The notes under the pieces were generated by a model. The model saw nothing but the letters and a program-made list of their open reading frames with translations, had not been told where the DNA came from and searched no databases. The position numbers were made by a program, and so were the translations under genes. Positions 44,046 through 54,467 of a stretch of 64,000 bases of DNA are shown here, in pieces; within the stretch, counting starts at the first letter, position 1, and every line of letters starts with the position of its first letter. This stretch comes from Xestospongia muta (taxonomy: Eukaryota; Porifera; Demospongiae; Haplosclerida; Petrosiidae): assembly GCA_963693285.1 (NCBI GenBank), contig OY848929.1, forward strand, positions 1,738,501-1,802,500. Reading direction: 5' to 3'.

Positions 44046-44071
44046 AAGGAAACAGCTGCTATTTTTTATAA
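42406..44071 (+). pseudogene. PLP-dependent decarboxylase, frameshift and TGA, copy 1
   Basis: Intronless gene of the group II PLP-dependent decarboxylase type (histidine/aromatic-amino-acid-decarboxylase-like). Frame 1 (42406-43134, 242 residues) carries the N part (YWGYVLNMGSTEGNIHAMW, FYSDSSHHGMK). A one-base shift near 43100 moves the rest to another frame (MIGVPSFYDVG, FNYGTTFEGAYDDV, WFHVDGALGAAYMPF). That frame is closed by TGA at 43562-43564 after GPVFDF, yet the coding sequence goes on in the same frame with SSIVTSGHKWMGTPWPCG, the PLP-lysine HKW motif, to 44071. Everything else is intact over ~550 codons. No frame joins the N part to the catalytic Lys, so this copy should be inactive unless the sequence is wrong. 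The lack of introns, unlike neighbouring genes, suggests bacterial transfer or a retrocopy. Confidence 0.8.
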
Positions 44072-44346
44072 ATATTGTTTCAATTTCATTTATATGAAAT
44101 CATTATTGTGCATAATTATCTACATTATTGTGAGTTTATTACTTTATTGTTAGCAAAGTTGTATATTGTTCAAAGTTCATTAGTAATTATAATTTAGTTC
44201 AACATTAGCAGATATCATTTGAAGTCTACTGAATACTAACAAAAACTCTAAATAATTTAATATAACTGAAATGCACTGATTAAAGGAATGCTACTAATTT
44301 TTGGAATTTATCATCTGCAAGTACACATGCCAATTGTCACATATAT
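44072..44346. other. Intergenic
   Basis: 3' flank of the first decarboxylase copy. AT-rich, with no feature recognised before the MITE at 44347. Confidence 0.4.
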
Positions 44347-44594
44347 CACTGTAAAAATTGATTTGTTGATTTAACTAATATATTGTTATACAGGTTGCAT
44401 GTAGCAAACTTAGTATGATGTAAAAGTAAACATAACACCGTTTTTACTACTAATGCACTACAGCTGCATAAACAGTAGTGCATTAGTAATGAAAACAGTG
44501 TTATATTTTTACTTTCACATCATATTAAGCCAAACCCTACATTTAACCTGTATAACAATATATTAGTTAAATCAACAAATCAATTTTTACAGTG
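44347..44594. mobile_element. Mariner-type MITE, second copy
   Basis: Perfect or nearly perfect ~50-bp terminal inverted repeats starting CACTGTAAAAATTGATTTG, with right end CAATTTTTACAGTG. Length and sequence match the MITE at 7204-7451. The right flank starts with TA, but the left TA is not clear. No coding capacity. Confidence 0.8.
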
Positions 44595-45380
44595 TACCTT
44601 TTCAATTAGATTACAACTATTATTGAACGCAACACTTCTATTTATGGTAATAATCTTTGATAGACAACCATGATCTCCGCACTACATAATCTTCTGAGCG
44701 TGTAATTGATCATGCAGTCACTCATAACTGTACTGAGAAGCCACCACAAGTTATAAGAGAGCTCTCATTCTATTAAGTTTAAGTTAAGTATATTGTCATG
44801 TAATGATATCAGTTTATAATGTGGTTTTGAATTAATTTCTATCCTATTCATTTTGTTACTTGTACAAGAGACTTCTTATATACAAATTGTCCTTAAAAGC
44901 ATGTACTTATTCTTATTTAAACATTTTAATAGTCAATATGGATATGTGTCTATAATACCAAAAGGAATATTGGTACCTTCCCCTTTGATCTACTCTCATT
45001 TTGTTTTGGGTCATTTGTATACTCCTATATCTACCACTACATATGTAAGTCCTAACCTGTTTTCTAATTTAGGGTTTGTATGTTGGTTTTAAATTTAAGA
45101 ATACAAATTCATATCATTAGGAATTTAGGATACAAGTAAATATATATGCTTTTCAGTATTCACGCTTGTAAATTAAAAAAGGTTTAGATGAAAGTCTATG
45201 CTATATTATCCTTACAATATGAATGTTTCATACAGGTTACCATAGCTATAAGGCAATAATTCATGTGGAGTGTGGAGAATGTAATTTAGGTTCTGATTGC
45301 TATGAACACTTGGCAGGAAACATTTCTACATAGTGACACCTTGCTTTATAAATGTTTGGTTAAAACTTTTAAATGAAATA
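44595..45380. other. Intergenic
   Basis: AT-rich stretch with no recognisable exon. A 79-residue frame at 44853 has no features that support it. Confidence 0.45.
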
Positions 45381-45436
45381 CCGTAAACGTTGAAATTTCC
45401 TTGGGTATAAATTTTCGCGGGTCTTAAATTTCGTGG

Positions 45437-45477
<41 letters not shown>

Positions 45478-45906
45478 GGGCGTGTCGCGTATCACACTAT
45501 TGAAAGTGGCCACATGCTTCACCTGCCAGTCAATGATCACAGGCTACCATGTATATAAGCATATTTGGGAAGCTGAGGATGGTGAAACTTTGAATTGCGT
45601 GATGGAAATTACTAATAGACGTGATCCTTTCTCAGTAGCAGTTATAAAAGATGCTGTTGTCGTAGGATATTTAGCGAGAAAATTTTCCACTGTATCGTCT
45701 TTATTTCTCAAGCAAAAAGGAACGATTACCTGCTCTGTAAATGGAAGAAAAAGATACTCAAGAGACATACCGCAAGAAGGACTCGAAATGATTAGAAATA
45801 ATTATTATAATATTATTCATAGCATTATGGTAAAGTACTAATTTTCGCGAATTACACGGGTACCACAACATTCACGGAAATTAATCCACCGCGGAAATTT
45901 CAACGG
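45381..45906 (+). mobile_element. DNA element carrying a HIRAN-like gene
   Basis: The ends are imperfect inverted repeats: CCGTAAACGTTGAAATTTCC at the left and GGAAATTTCAACGG at the right, with further matching 'ttttcgcg' words inside both ends. TA dinucleotides at 45379-45380 and 45907-45908 could be the target duplication. An (AAT)n run lies at 45436-45471. The interior is one ORF. There is no transposase, so it would depend on an enzyme in trans. Confidence 0.65.
45476..45841 (+). CDS. HIRAN-like small protein inside a DNA element
   Basis: 121-residue frame. The core GYHVYKHIWEAEDGETLNC, TNRRDPFSVAVIKDAVVVGY, KFSTVSSLFLKQKGTITC and GRKRYSRDIPQEGLEM follows the pattern of HIRAN-like domains often seen in invertebrate repeat-borne genes (Y..W...GE.L.......D..AVAV....VVG). 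HIRAN domains bind DNA ends or 3'-OH single strands in HLTF; a like role here is inference. The ORF fills the space between the inverted repeats of the element at 45381-45906. The C-terminal ~20 residues are low in complexity and may be read into the repeat. Confidence 0.6.
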
Positions 45907-45920
45907 TAGTTGATTAAATG

Positions 45921-47719
45921 GCTTAACAAAAAACTCATAACACTCACAACGTCTAATCTCAGCAGATGTAATAATATCGCAACTTTGATATGTGTAGTTG
46001 TGAGTATATATAACCATACCTTTGTGATCATGACTAGTACATCACAGTTGAAATCATTGAATAGCTTCTCATTCCTCAAATGGCCAAATTCACCAATGCT
46101 GATCTCAATATCCCTTATGGCGCAGAGAAGAAACCATGGAAGGAGACTCTCTCAATACTTGCTCAAACTAAGAATGAGGGAGGACTACATGTATCACCTC
46201 CAACCAAAGATCCAAAAACTTTTGAAGATACTGTAACACCAAGTGGTATTAGTCCACATTTGTATCAAGTTCCTTCAACTGGTCTCACTCAAAATCAACA
46301 GGATGATGCTCATAAAGAAGCCTGGGAGTTCTTTCAATCTAGAGCCAACAATTCTCTTGGTTTCCAGGCTAATCTCCAACACAAACAATATGCTGTTCTC
46401 ATACCATATATTGATGCTGACTTTCTTATAAACAATGGAGAGGATCTGTTTAAAGCAGGTGGATATATCTTCAATACTAAATGGATAGAACGTAACATAC
46501 TTGACTACTATGCTTCACTTTGGCGTGCAAAATGGCCACATGATGCAAGTGATATGGAAAGTTACTGGGGCTATGTACTCAATATGGGTTCTACCGAAGG
46601 TAATATTCATGCAATGTGGAGTGCCAGAGACTATCTTTCTGGAATGCCAATCACCAATGATGTATCACTGTCTCAAAATGACCTTTTACAACCATTTTGT
46701 AGTGATGATAATCCTAATTGTTTTTCTCCAGTGGCTTTCTACTCTGATAGCTCTCATCATGGCATGAAAAGAAATCCTCCAAATGATAGGTGTACCTTCA
46801 TTTTATGATGTTGGTATACGTCAATACCCTAACGACAATCCTCTTGGTGGTCCATGGCCAACACGAGTTCCTACAACCACTGGACCTGTGGGCATCAGTT
46901 CTGGTTCTGTAGATATTGATGCACTGGCAAAGCTGGTTGATTTCTTTACAGGCAAAGGTCACCCTATTCTCGTCATCTTTAACTATGGTACGACATTTGA
47001 AGGAGCATATGATGATGTGAAGACTGCTGGGGAAGTCTTAATTCCTATTCTCAAGAAGAATAAAATGTATTCTCGCAAGATCTATTATGACCGAGAGAAT
47101 CTAGATCAATACTCTGAACGTAAAGGATTCTGGTTTCACGTAGATGGTGCACTTGGAGCTGCATACATGCCATTTGTAGAGATGGGATATGACCATGGGT
47201 TAATCAAAGAAAAGCCTGGTCCAGTGTTTGATTTCTGACTGGATTTCATTTCATCTATTGTCACCAGTGGTCACAAATGGATGGGAACTCCATGGCCTTG
47301 TGGTATCTTTATGACCAAGACTGGTTTGTTAATGAAGCCTCAAGAAAGCTTTAAACCATTTCAAGCGACAGCTTCTGGATCTCGTAATGGTCTTTCTTCA
47401 GTAATGCTATGGACATATATTAGTACCAGTTCATATGAAAAAGAAGTGGAGGCAATTGCTGGATGTCTGCAATTAGTTGAGTATGCTGTGAAAAGATTGA
47501 AGGATTTAGAAAAGGATCTTTCTATTGATTTATGTATCCAGCATTCTTCATTGTCATTAGCTGTGCTGTTCAAGAAGCCAGATGATAAACTGGTTGAGAA
47601 ATACAACCTGGATTGTAGGGTCATTCGTGTCAATGGAAAAGAATGTCACTATTGTCACATTTATATTATGCCCAGTGTGACAAAAGACATGATTGATCGA
47701 CTTATACAAGATCTAAAGA
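45921..47719. repeat. Near-identical duplication, second copy
   Basis: Partner of 42247-44045. Its left edge starts about 13 bp after the right end of the HIRAN-carrying element, so the element may have taken part in, or inserted at, the junction. Confidence 0.9.
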
Positions 47720-47742
47720 CCTGTCACGTTTTGTTATTGTGA
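46080..47742 (+). pseudogene. PLP-dependent decarboxylase, frameshift and TGA, copy 2
   Basis: Near-identical twin of the gene at 42406, with exactly the same one-base frameshift (near 46775) and the same in-frame TGA (47236-47238) upstream of the HKW lysine motif. The only differences noticed are near the 3' end: a silent T/C change, then Asp-Gln to Asp-Arg and His to Gln, and an unrelated C terminus (TCHVLLL against KGNSCYFL). Shared lesions mean the gene was already broken when it was copied, or that one sequence was assembled twice. The amidohydrolase gene begins 136 bp after it. Confidence 0.8.
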
Positions 47743-47877
47743 TTGCTTGTTCTGTTCAATTTTCTATAAGGAGAGGATTGTTACTAGACTTATACATTTC
47801 TGCTAGCATGATTATTTCATAATTATTAAATAATTATCAATACAGAGGGAGGGGCTGACCTTCTGCTAGCTATTAAT

Positions 47878-49604
47878 ATGGAGATAGTAGACGCTCACAT
47901 GCACTTGTGGACACCCGAGACTCATCCTTGGGTTATCAAAGTAAAAGATGCTGGTCATCCAGCTGGGAAGTTTGGTAAGTATTTGTTAGTGTTTCCTCTC
48001 ATAATATTATCAACTCTAATGAGAATAAACTGTTTTTGAAATAAAATCAACTCACACCCACCAAATCAACAAAGAAAGGTTTAAAATAAATTCAATGGAC
48101 TGATGTAAGAAATAGTTTGCTGTATTACTTCAAAGATCAATTTGGTATTTTTTCACTTTGAGGTATTCATTAAGACGATATATACTGCCTTTCATTAAGA
48201 CAATCCACCTTTGCTGCTTAGTTAATATACTTTGGTCTTTTCTGGATTTGTCCTGATTTGTGCAAACTTCATTTTGGAGAGTGTGTGTCCAATTTTTATT
48301 ACTTTGAAGATCGCATACTCTGTGAGATTTAGCAATCTCGAGATATTTGGTGACTGTAATTTTTTAATGCATGAAGTATCCAATTGAATTAGAAATTGCT
48401 TTGTAAGAGTTCATTTTACAGGAAATATATGTCATGGCAGTTGATTTTATAAGAGTTGAGTTAATACCAAACTTCTTTTGGTTAGCAAATCATTTATGAG
48501 CTTTCAATTTTTAGACAGTGTTATCACATATATGTTAGAGCAATACAAGAAGGATATCACAGGTTATAATGTAGTACAAGCAGTTCATGTTGAAGCTTGT
48601 TGGCCAGGAGACCCAGTTGGAGAGACAAAGTAAGTCCTTTTGGAATAACAAACCCCTCCCACTAATTTCTTATCACTAGATGGTTGGATGCCATTGCAGA
48701 TGCTGATCCTCAAGGATACCCACATGGTATGTTGAAGCTTAATTATGTATGTTTAAAAGTTTTAATTTCTTTTATCAGTCATTGTTGGTAATGCTGATCT
48801 CTCTTCTGACAATGTTGAAGATGTTCTTAAACGTCAGTGTGAATCGAAAAGGATGAGAGGAATACGGCATATGCTTAACTATCATCCTCAAAAACCACAG
48901 TACAGTGAACAGAATAATGACAACTTTCTCACTGATCCAAAGTGGTTAGCTGGAGTGGCCCTTCTAGAGAAGTATGATCTCTCTTTTGAGTTACACGTCT
49001 TGCCCCATCAGATGAAACGTTCTGCTGCTGTAGCAGAAAAGTTTCCAAATGTAAGATTTATGATAGATCATTGTGGGCTACCATATGAGCGTGATGATGC
49101 TACGATGGCAAAATGGAGAGAAGGTAAGCCACTCTATGAACATGGGAAGGATTTTAATTTTCCTCTAGGATTAAAGGAGTTAGCAAAGTACCCTAATGTT
49201 TTTTGTAAGATATCGGGAGTGTTTGCAACTGATCCATCTTGGGACAAGGACTCTGTGGCTAGTGTAGTCCTTCCTTGTATTGAAATATTTACAATTGACA
49301 GGTTAGTTAATTTACTTGTCCCCAAAGAGTCTAGTAGTAAATCAAACATTACAACTGAAGAACAATACTGAACTTCTCTACAGGGGTGGTTTATGCAAAA
49401 TTTCTTTTTTTTGATTTAATATACAAATTATTACTTTTATTTTTTAACTTTAGGTGTGTGTTTGCTAGCAATTTTCCAGTTGATCGTATTAATGGTACGT
49501 TTGATCAGCTGATTACTACACTAAATGAAGTCCTCAAACCTTATTCTGAGGAGGACAAGAAGAAACTCTTTGCTGAAAATGCCAGAAAGTTTTATCGAAT
49601 ATAG
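47878..49604 (+). CDS. Amidohydrolase-2 family metal-dependent hydrolase
   Basis: Five exons with in-phase GT-AG joins: 47878-47974, 48515-48629, 48680-48726, 48779-49301 and 49454-49604. The product starts MEIVDAHMHLWTPETHPWV, with the metal-binding HxH of a TIM-barrel amidohydrolase at strand 1. Later blocks are VVQAVHVEA, SKRMRGIRHML, LSFELHVLPHQM, NVRFMIDHCG, VFCKISGVF and CVFASNFPVDR, which fit the COG3618/Amidohydrolase_2 family (lactonase or decarboxylase-like enzymes such as 2-pyrone-4,6-dicarboxylate or fuconolactone hydrolases). The Asp of the last strand, usually GSDWP, is here ASNFPVD, so the acidic metal ligand appears replaced by Asn; this variant also exists among such hydrolases. 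Substrate cannot be read from sequence. The ATG is the first in frame. Confidence 0.85.
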
Positions 49605-49736
49605 AACTCTGAAACACACTCTTAGCTTAGAAAACAATGTTTTGTTGTAGTCAAAATGCTAACATTTCCCATTTAGTAGATTAAGGGTTAAATATAAATT
49701 GTTAGTTGTGGGTGGAGTAAAAAGTGATAAACAGAA

Positions 49737-50765
49737 ATGGCAGACCGTGGAGAGAGAAGACATCATAGGATCAGACCTGCTAGTTTACTCGCTGTAGTTG
49801 ATAGACTGGACAGATCAGTTACTAATGTTTTGTCTCCAGTAGGTATTACAGCACTTGGTTTTATTACATTATATTATGCAGCATTGTCTTATGGATTCAT
49901 TGTCATTGCAATGATAGGGGGACGCCCAGGACTAGGCCGAGTAGTTGCCAGCTCTGGTTCACATCCTATGCTTGTTATAGTGGGCGTGCCAATGATTTCA
50001 TTGTCACTAATATTTCTTGAAGCAGCTGACCTTGATGATAAGACATTGTTACTATGGAGACAAAAGGTTTCCCCCGTAATACCACAAATACCAGTTTTTG
50101 GTCCAATTATTGGTTATTTTTGGCCATCACTGACAAGAGAGCCACATATTACACGTCAGAATGGGATGTCAAGTACATTGGACTATTTAGCAAGAAGTAT
50201 ATCAGGTGGACTTATGCTTCCTTTTATGGGATACATTGCCGGAAGACTGTTCTTCAAATCAAAAAGAAATCCCATACAGAGGATTTTATTGGTAAGTATA
50301 TAGTTGTTATTGAATGTAAGGTAATAATTATATATTGGTGAAATCAGGACTAGATTGTGGCTGTTAAATTAGGATTTATTATTGATTGGAGATGTGGCAC
50401 AAATAAAGTACTGATTTTCTAAGTTTTACCAATTCATACCTAACTAAAACCTCTGCCTATATAATCAATTTAAATTCTTTTAGTTAGTGTCAATTGACTA
50501 ATGACATGTCCAAGTGTATTGGTTTCAATCTGCTAAACCATTGTACTATCCGTGACTGAATTATAAGGTCACATCATGAAAACTAGACTACCAATACTTG
50601 CTACCAGTGTTTGTTATCCTTTTTATTCAGGGAACACTATTATATTTCTTTATCAAAACTGGTGTGAAGACAATACTTAAACATCACCAATATAGACGAC
50701 AAGGTTTTAGACGAGTTTTGAACTACGACCAATCGCAAGAGAACGAGGAGACACTCATCACATAA
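49737..50765 (+). CDS. MARCH5-like membrane protein lacking the RING-CH domain
   Basis: Two exons, 49737-50291 and 50631-50765 (229 residues), joined in phase 0. The protein matches the membrane part and C terminus of MARCH5: the first span with SPVGITALGFITLYYAALSYG, PMLVIVGVPM, the loop with LLWRQKVSPVIP, YLARSISGGLMLPFMGYIAG, and after the intron GTLLYFFIKTGVKTI and QGFRRVLNYDQ. The N terminus (MADRGERRHHRIRPASLL) replaces the zinc-binding RING-CH domain. The intron position equals the one in the full MARCH5 gene on the other strand, 225 bp downstream. It probably sits in the outer mitochondrial or ER membrane; without RING it cannot ubiquitinate alone. It could be a partner or antagonist of MARCH5, which is inference. 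Confidence 0.8.
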
Positions 50766-50989
50766 ATGCACACGTTATTAATTACGATTCAAATAAAATA
50801 TTAAAAAGTTTATTTTTTAAATGACACAATATATAGGAATAGCAGTATCACTTTCAAATTGAAGAATAGACAGGTATATGTACGAAATAGATCAAGATAC
50901 CAATATAGGTGAAAGTGTAATTGATATTGCAATATACGAGATATTTTGTACATTAAGGTAAATAATAATAGAATTGTATTACTGTGATA

Positions 50990-52033
50990 TTACTGGACTC
51001 TTCCTTTGTGATATTCCAGTGTCACTTTTAGACTATAACTCAATAGAATATACAAAACACCTCCCTAAAAGACAAAACCTTAAATAAAAAAGAAGGTTAA
51101 AACTTGAACTGAATTTACCATTAATGTCCGTTTGACTCCACTGTTAACTTTGGTGAAACGAAATACCAAGCTACCCAAAGCAGTTGATATAAAAGGCAAC
51201 ATAGCCATACTGAGAATACAACGTGAGATGTATGGCAGTGGTTGAATTTCAGCGGGATAGAATCGTTTTCGACGAGGCAACGAGAGCTGGCTTGTAAGAG
51301 GGAAATGTTTAAGTAGCCTTGACACTAATGGTATGACAAATCTATAACAGAATCGTAGTATTAAGACTTCAGGTCTGATGATTTTGAGTCCAACTATCAC
51401 CCAAGGTACAATGGGTAAGCAGACAACAGTCAGTGTGGAGTCTGGTGATTTTAAGTATTCAACTGCTTGTTCTCGACCCATAGCAAGTGTGGTGGCTGTT
51501 ATACCATATGTAAAGGAGGCCCAATAGAGTGTTGTGGCAGTAATACCGGCCAGGATCATAGGGGAAGCTAAACTGATACCCCTCTCAATTTGGTCGTATA
51601 AATACAAGATTATATTCGATGATGGGTACTGTATACGATATGTGAACTGACATTGAGGACAACTGACGGCTATACTTGAAGACATCCTTTGTTTTTCATC
51701 GATCCATTGTTGAAGACAACTTTGATGAACCCATTTTGTGCCTCCACAACATCGACAAGGACTGGTCCACTCCATTTGATCATCATCATCGTCTGGAGTA
51801 CCAAAACACACCCAACACTGGCGTCTAGAAGAAGGAAGAGTAATACTTTGAAAGAAGGCAATAACGTATAAAGTAAGGCTTCTCTATTGATATATACCAT
51901 TTTATTTGTTTACATATGCCCAAAATTACTTTGAAATACGATGATTACTAGCAGCAATACAAATGTACTTTGCAACTCACTCTGGAATGCTAAGGAGACT
52001 AGTCAAGGTCGGTGTGTCAACTTCGGTAGCCAT
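50990..52033 (-). CDS. MARCHF5: MARCH5-type mitochondrial E3 ubiquitin ligase
   Basis: Three exons on the minus strand: 51981-52033, 51119-51824 and 50990-51064, giving 277 residues, close to the usual length for MARCH5. An N-terminal RING-CH zinc finger (RQCWVCFG, SPCRCCGGTKWVHQSCLQQW, SCPQC) is followed by four hydrophobic segments (for example MILAGITATTLYWASFTYG and LPYISRCILSMAMLPF) and a last exon GGVLYILLSYSLKVTLEYH. MARCH5 is an outer-mitochondrial-membrane E3 that controls fission and antiviral and quality-control signalling in vertebrates. Exon 3 sits outside the long open frame, but its acceptor, phase and homology to the neighbouring gene support it. The start is 109 bp from the CPEB start in head-to-head orientation. 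Confidence 0.88.
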
Positions 52034-52142
52034 GATGGGTGTTCCCCTTAGACGAACATGTACGCTATGACGTCATTTGATAACAGATATATAATGAGGT
52101 GGAGCTCGTATCGCTTTTCTCACCTAATACTCACAAGCAAGC
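52034..52142. promoter_or_regulatory. Bidirectional promoter with full CRE
   Basis: The 109 bp between the MARCH5 ATG (minus) and the first CPEB ATG (plus) must hold both promoters. It contains a perfect palindromic CRE, TGACGTCA, at 52068-52075 and a TATA-like ATATATAAT at about 52087-52095 on the CPEB side. CREB/ATF binding is the known reading of this octamer; use here is inference. Confidence 0.6.
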
Positions 52143-54467
52143 ATGGATCACGAAAATATCTCAGAAAGTGGATTATTTTTCAATAGAGAAGAGATGGATC
52201 TAACTAAAGATCCTTATTCTAGCCGTCGTCAGTCTCAATCTCCATCTACTAGACCAACTTTATCTCCATGCACTCCCCCAGTTGATTATTCTCTTCCTCA
52301 AACTCAAATGAATACACTTACTGGTAACCGAGACTATTGGGCTTACGAACCAATGCCTCGTTTAGACTCATCTCCGAAGACATCATCTAAGAATCGTTCT
52401 GTTTCATTCAGTGATCAAGCATCTCCTGTATTTCACAGTTCCCTAGACTTTCATAGTCCACAATTTCGTTCTCGAATCTCATCAGTTCCAACACATACCC
52501 CAGAAGAACCTGATGTAGCATTAGTAGATGACATTTTCAATACTATGACTGAACCTGATGACTTGGCCAAATACTCTTTAGTAAGTTCTTAGAAAAAAGA
52601 GCCATCAACAGCACCTGCTAATATAATTCTCTTTTATACATACAGTTAAGTGGCTTACCATCTAAACAGAATATAGAATCATCACCAAGAAGTTTACCTT
52701 CTCCTGGTTTGCTTGAAGTATCTATCAATTCTACATTGCCCAACTCACCTGGATCATCAATCCATAAAGATATATTTGATTTATCTAGTCTCCAAGCAGC
52801 CATACCTAGCAAAGAAAGTGGTAAGTAGAATTATTGTGTTATAATCACAACTGATTCTATACAGTGCATCCATCTACCAAATCACCTGCTCCCAAACCAG
52901 AGTCTTGCTTGTTAAAGAAGTTACTACCTGATACTTCAGTTTTACAACAAGAAACATTCTCTCGTAAAGTTTTTATCGGTGGTCTTCCATCTGATATAGA
53001 TCAAGGTATAACAATACTATCATGTTATATTTCTATTATCAATCATATCTTATCTTTTGTAGAGGAAATACGAATGTCGTTTCAAAGATTTGGTGCGGTA
53101 ACAATAGATTGGCCACACAAAATGCATTCAAAGTCAAGAGTCCCTCCAAAAGGTGTGTATTATTACGTAATCATTAACTTGGACATTTCACGACTTTATT
53201 TGTTAATGAGCTCAACTTGTACAAACAGTTATCATTGCCCTTTTTATGTAGGCTTTGCCTTTCTGTTATTCAAAGATGAGGCAGCAGTCCACCAACTTTT
53301 AACTCAATGTGTTGTTGAGGGAGATAAACTCTTTATATATGTAAAGTATGTGACAGGAGCTGGTATCACAAGGAAAAAAGTACATTTTGCATAGTATGTG
53401 TATTGTAGGTCATTTTTTGTTTTGTAGTGTCAAATTAGGCCTTGGAAAATATCTGATAGTTTTTATGTCATGGAGGGATGTCAATATGTGGACAGTCGTA
53501 AAGCTGTGTTTGTTGGTGGTGTTCCTAGACCATTAAAAGCAGTGGAGTTGGCAGAAGTCATGTCTATTAAATTTGGCGCAATCACCTTTGTGGCTATTGA
53601 CTGTGATACAGAATTGAAATATCCTAAAGGTAACACATCATTACATCCATCCATAGCTGTCATAATGAAGTAGTAGTCAGGGCTTTATTGTTCAAGTGAT
53701 AAATGATGTTATTTCACAAGTATCTATTGATAATGAGAATATAGTTATGTTAATTAAGTTGTATATTATACAAAGTGTCATATGTCAGGATAACTTTATG
53801 TCTGCTAGAGGAAGTGTCCTGTACCAATTAACTTTGGTGCCTCGAGTGAAATAGTTCTCTTGATTATTAAGTTTTATTCTCTTTAGGAGCTGCTTGTGTT
53901 GTGTTTTCATCTCATGCTAGCTATATTGCTGCTGTCTCTTCTAGATTTATGCAATTGGTCTTTGGTTCGATTGAAAAAAAGGTATTTCAATCTTGTTTTA
54001 CTTAGATCTATTCACTAAACTGTACATTCAATTCTGTACAAAATGAAAATTTATTATACTTTGAGCTGGTAATCTACATTGTTAACAAAATGTGAACATA
54101 TTTGATTTGTGATACTTAAGGCATTCTTGTAATAGCTAGGATTTATTAGCTCTTAAAAAGTTACAATACTTTGAACAGTTGTGATATACTTGTGGGACCA
54201 ACCTTATGTCCTAATCAGTAGTTATTTCATTTCAACACCCTCTTCTTTCCCACTATTTAGATTGAACTGAAGCCTTATCTATTGGAAGATCAGCTCTGTG
54301 ATGAATGTCATGGTATCCAGAGTAACAACCAACCTGCACCTTTCTTTTGTGCCAGTGTAACCTGTCTTAAGTACTATTGTGAGCATTGCTGGGCCACCTT
54401 TCATTCTATGCCTGGCCGACATAATCATCGACCTATGTTTAAGGATATATTTGATAGGGACAAGTAA
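52143..54467 (+). CDS. CPEB: CPEB2-4-type translational regulator, gene A
   Basis: Eight exons: 52143-52580, 52646-52820, 52865-53005, 53063-53152, 53252-53379, 53428-53629, 53887-53981 and 54261-54467. All joins keep the frame (491 residues). The N-terminal ~240 residues are Ser/Pro-rich and disordered (SRRQSQSPSTRPTLSPCTPP). RRM1 has SRKVFIGGLPSDID and FGAVTIDWPHK. RRM2 follows QIRPWKISDS with KAVFVGGVPRPLKAVELAEV and AIDCDTELKYPK. The end is the CPEB ZZ-type zinc-binding domain (CDECHGI, FFCASVTCLKYYCEHCW). CPEB proteins bind 3'-UTR U-rich elements and control poly(A) length and translation. The QIRPW linker and intron plan fit CPEB2-4 rather than CPEB1. RRM2 and the C terminus are more divergent than in gene B. 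Confidence 0.88.

Noticed and set aside
51689..51871. Plus-strand frame over the RING exon of MARCH5
   Set aside because: Antisense shadow of a well-supported exon.
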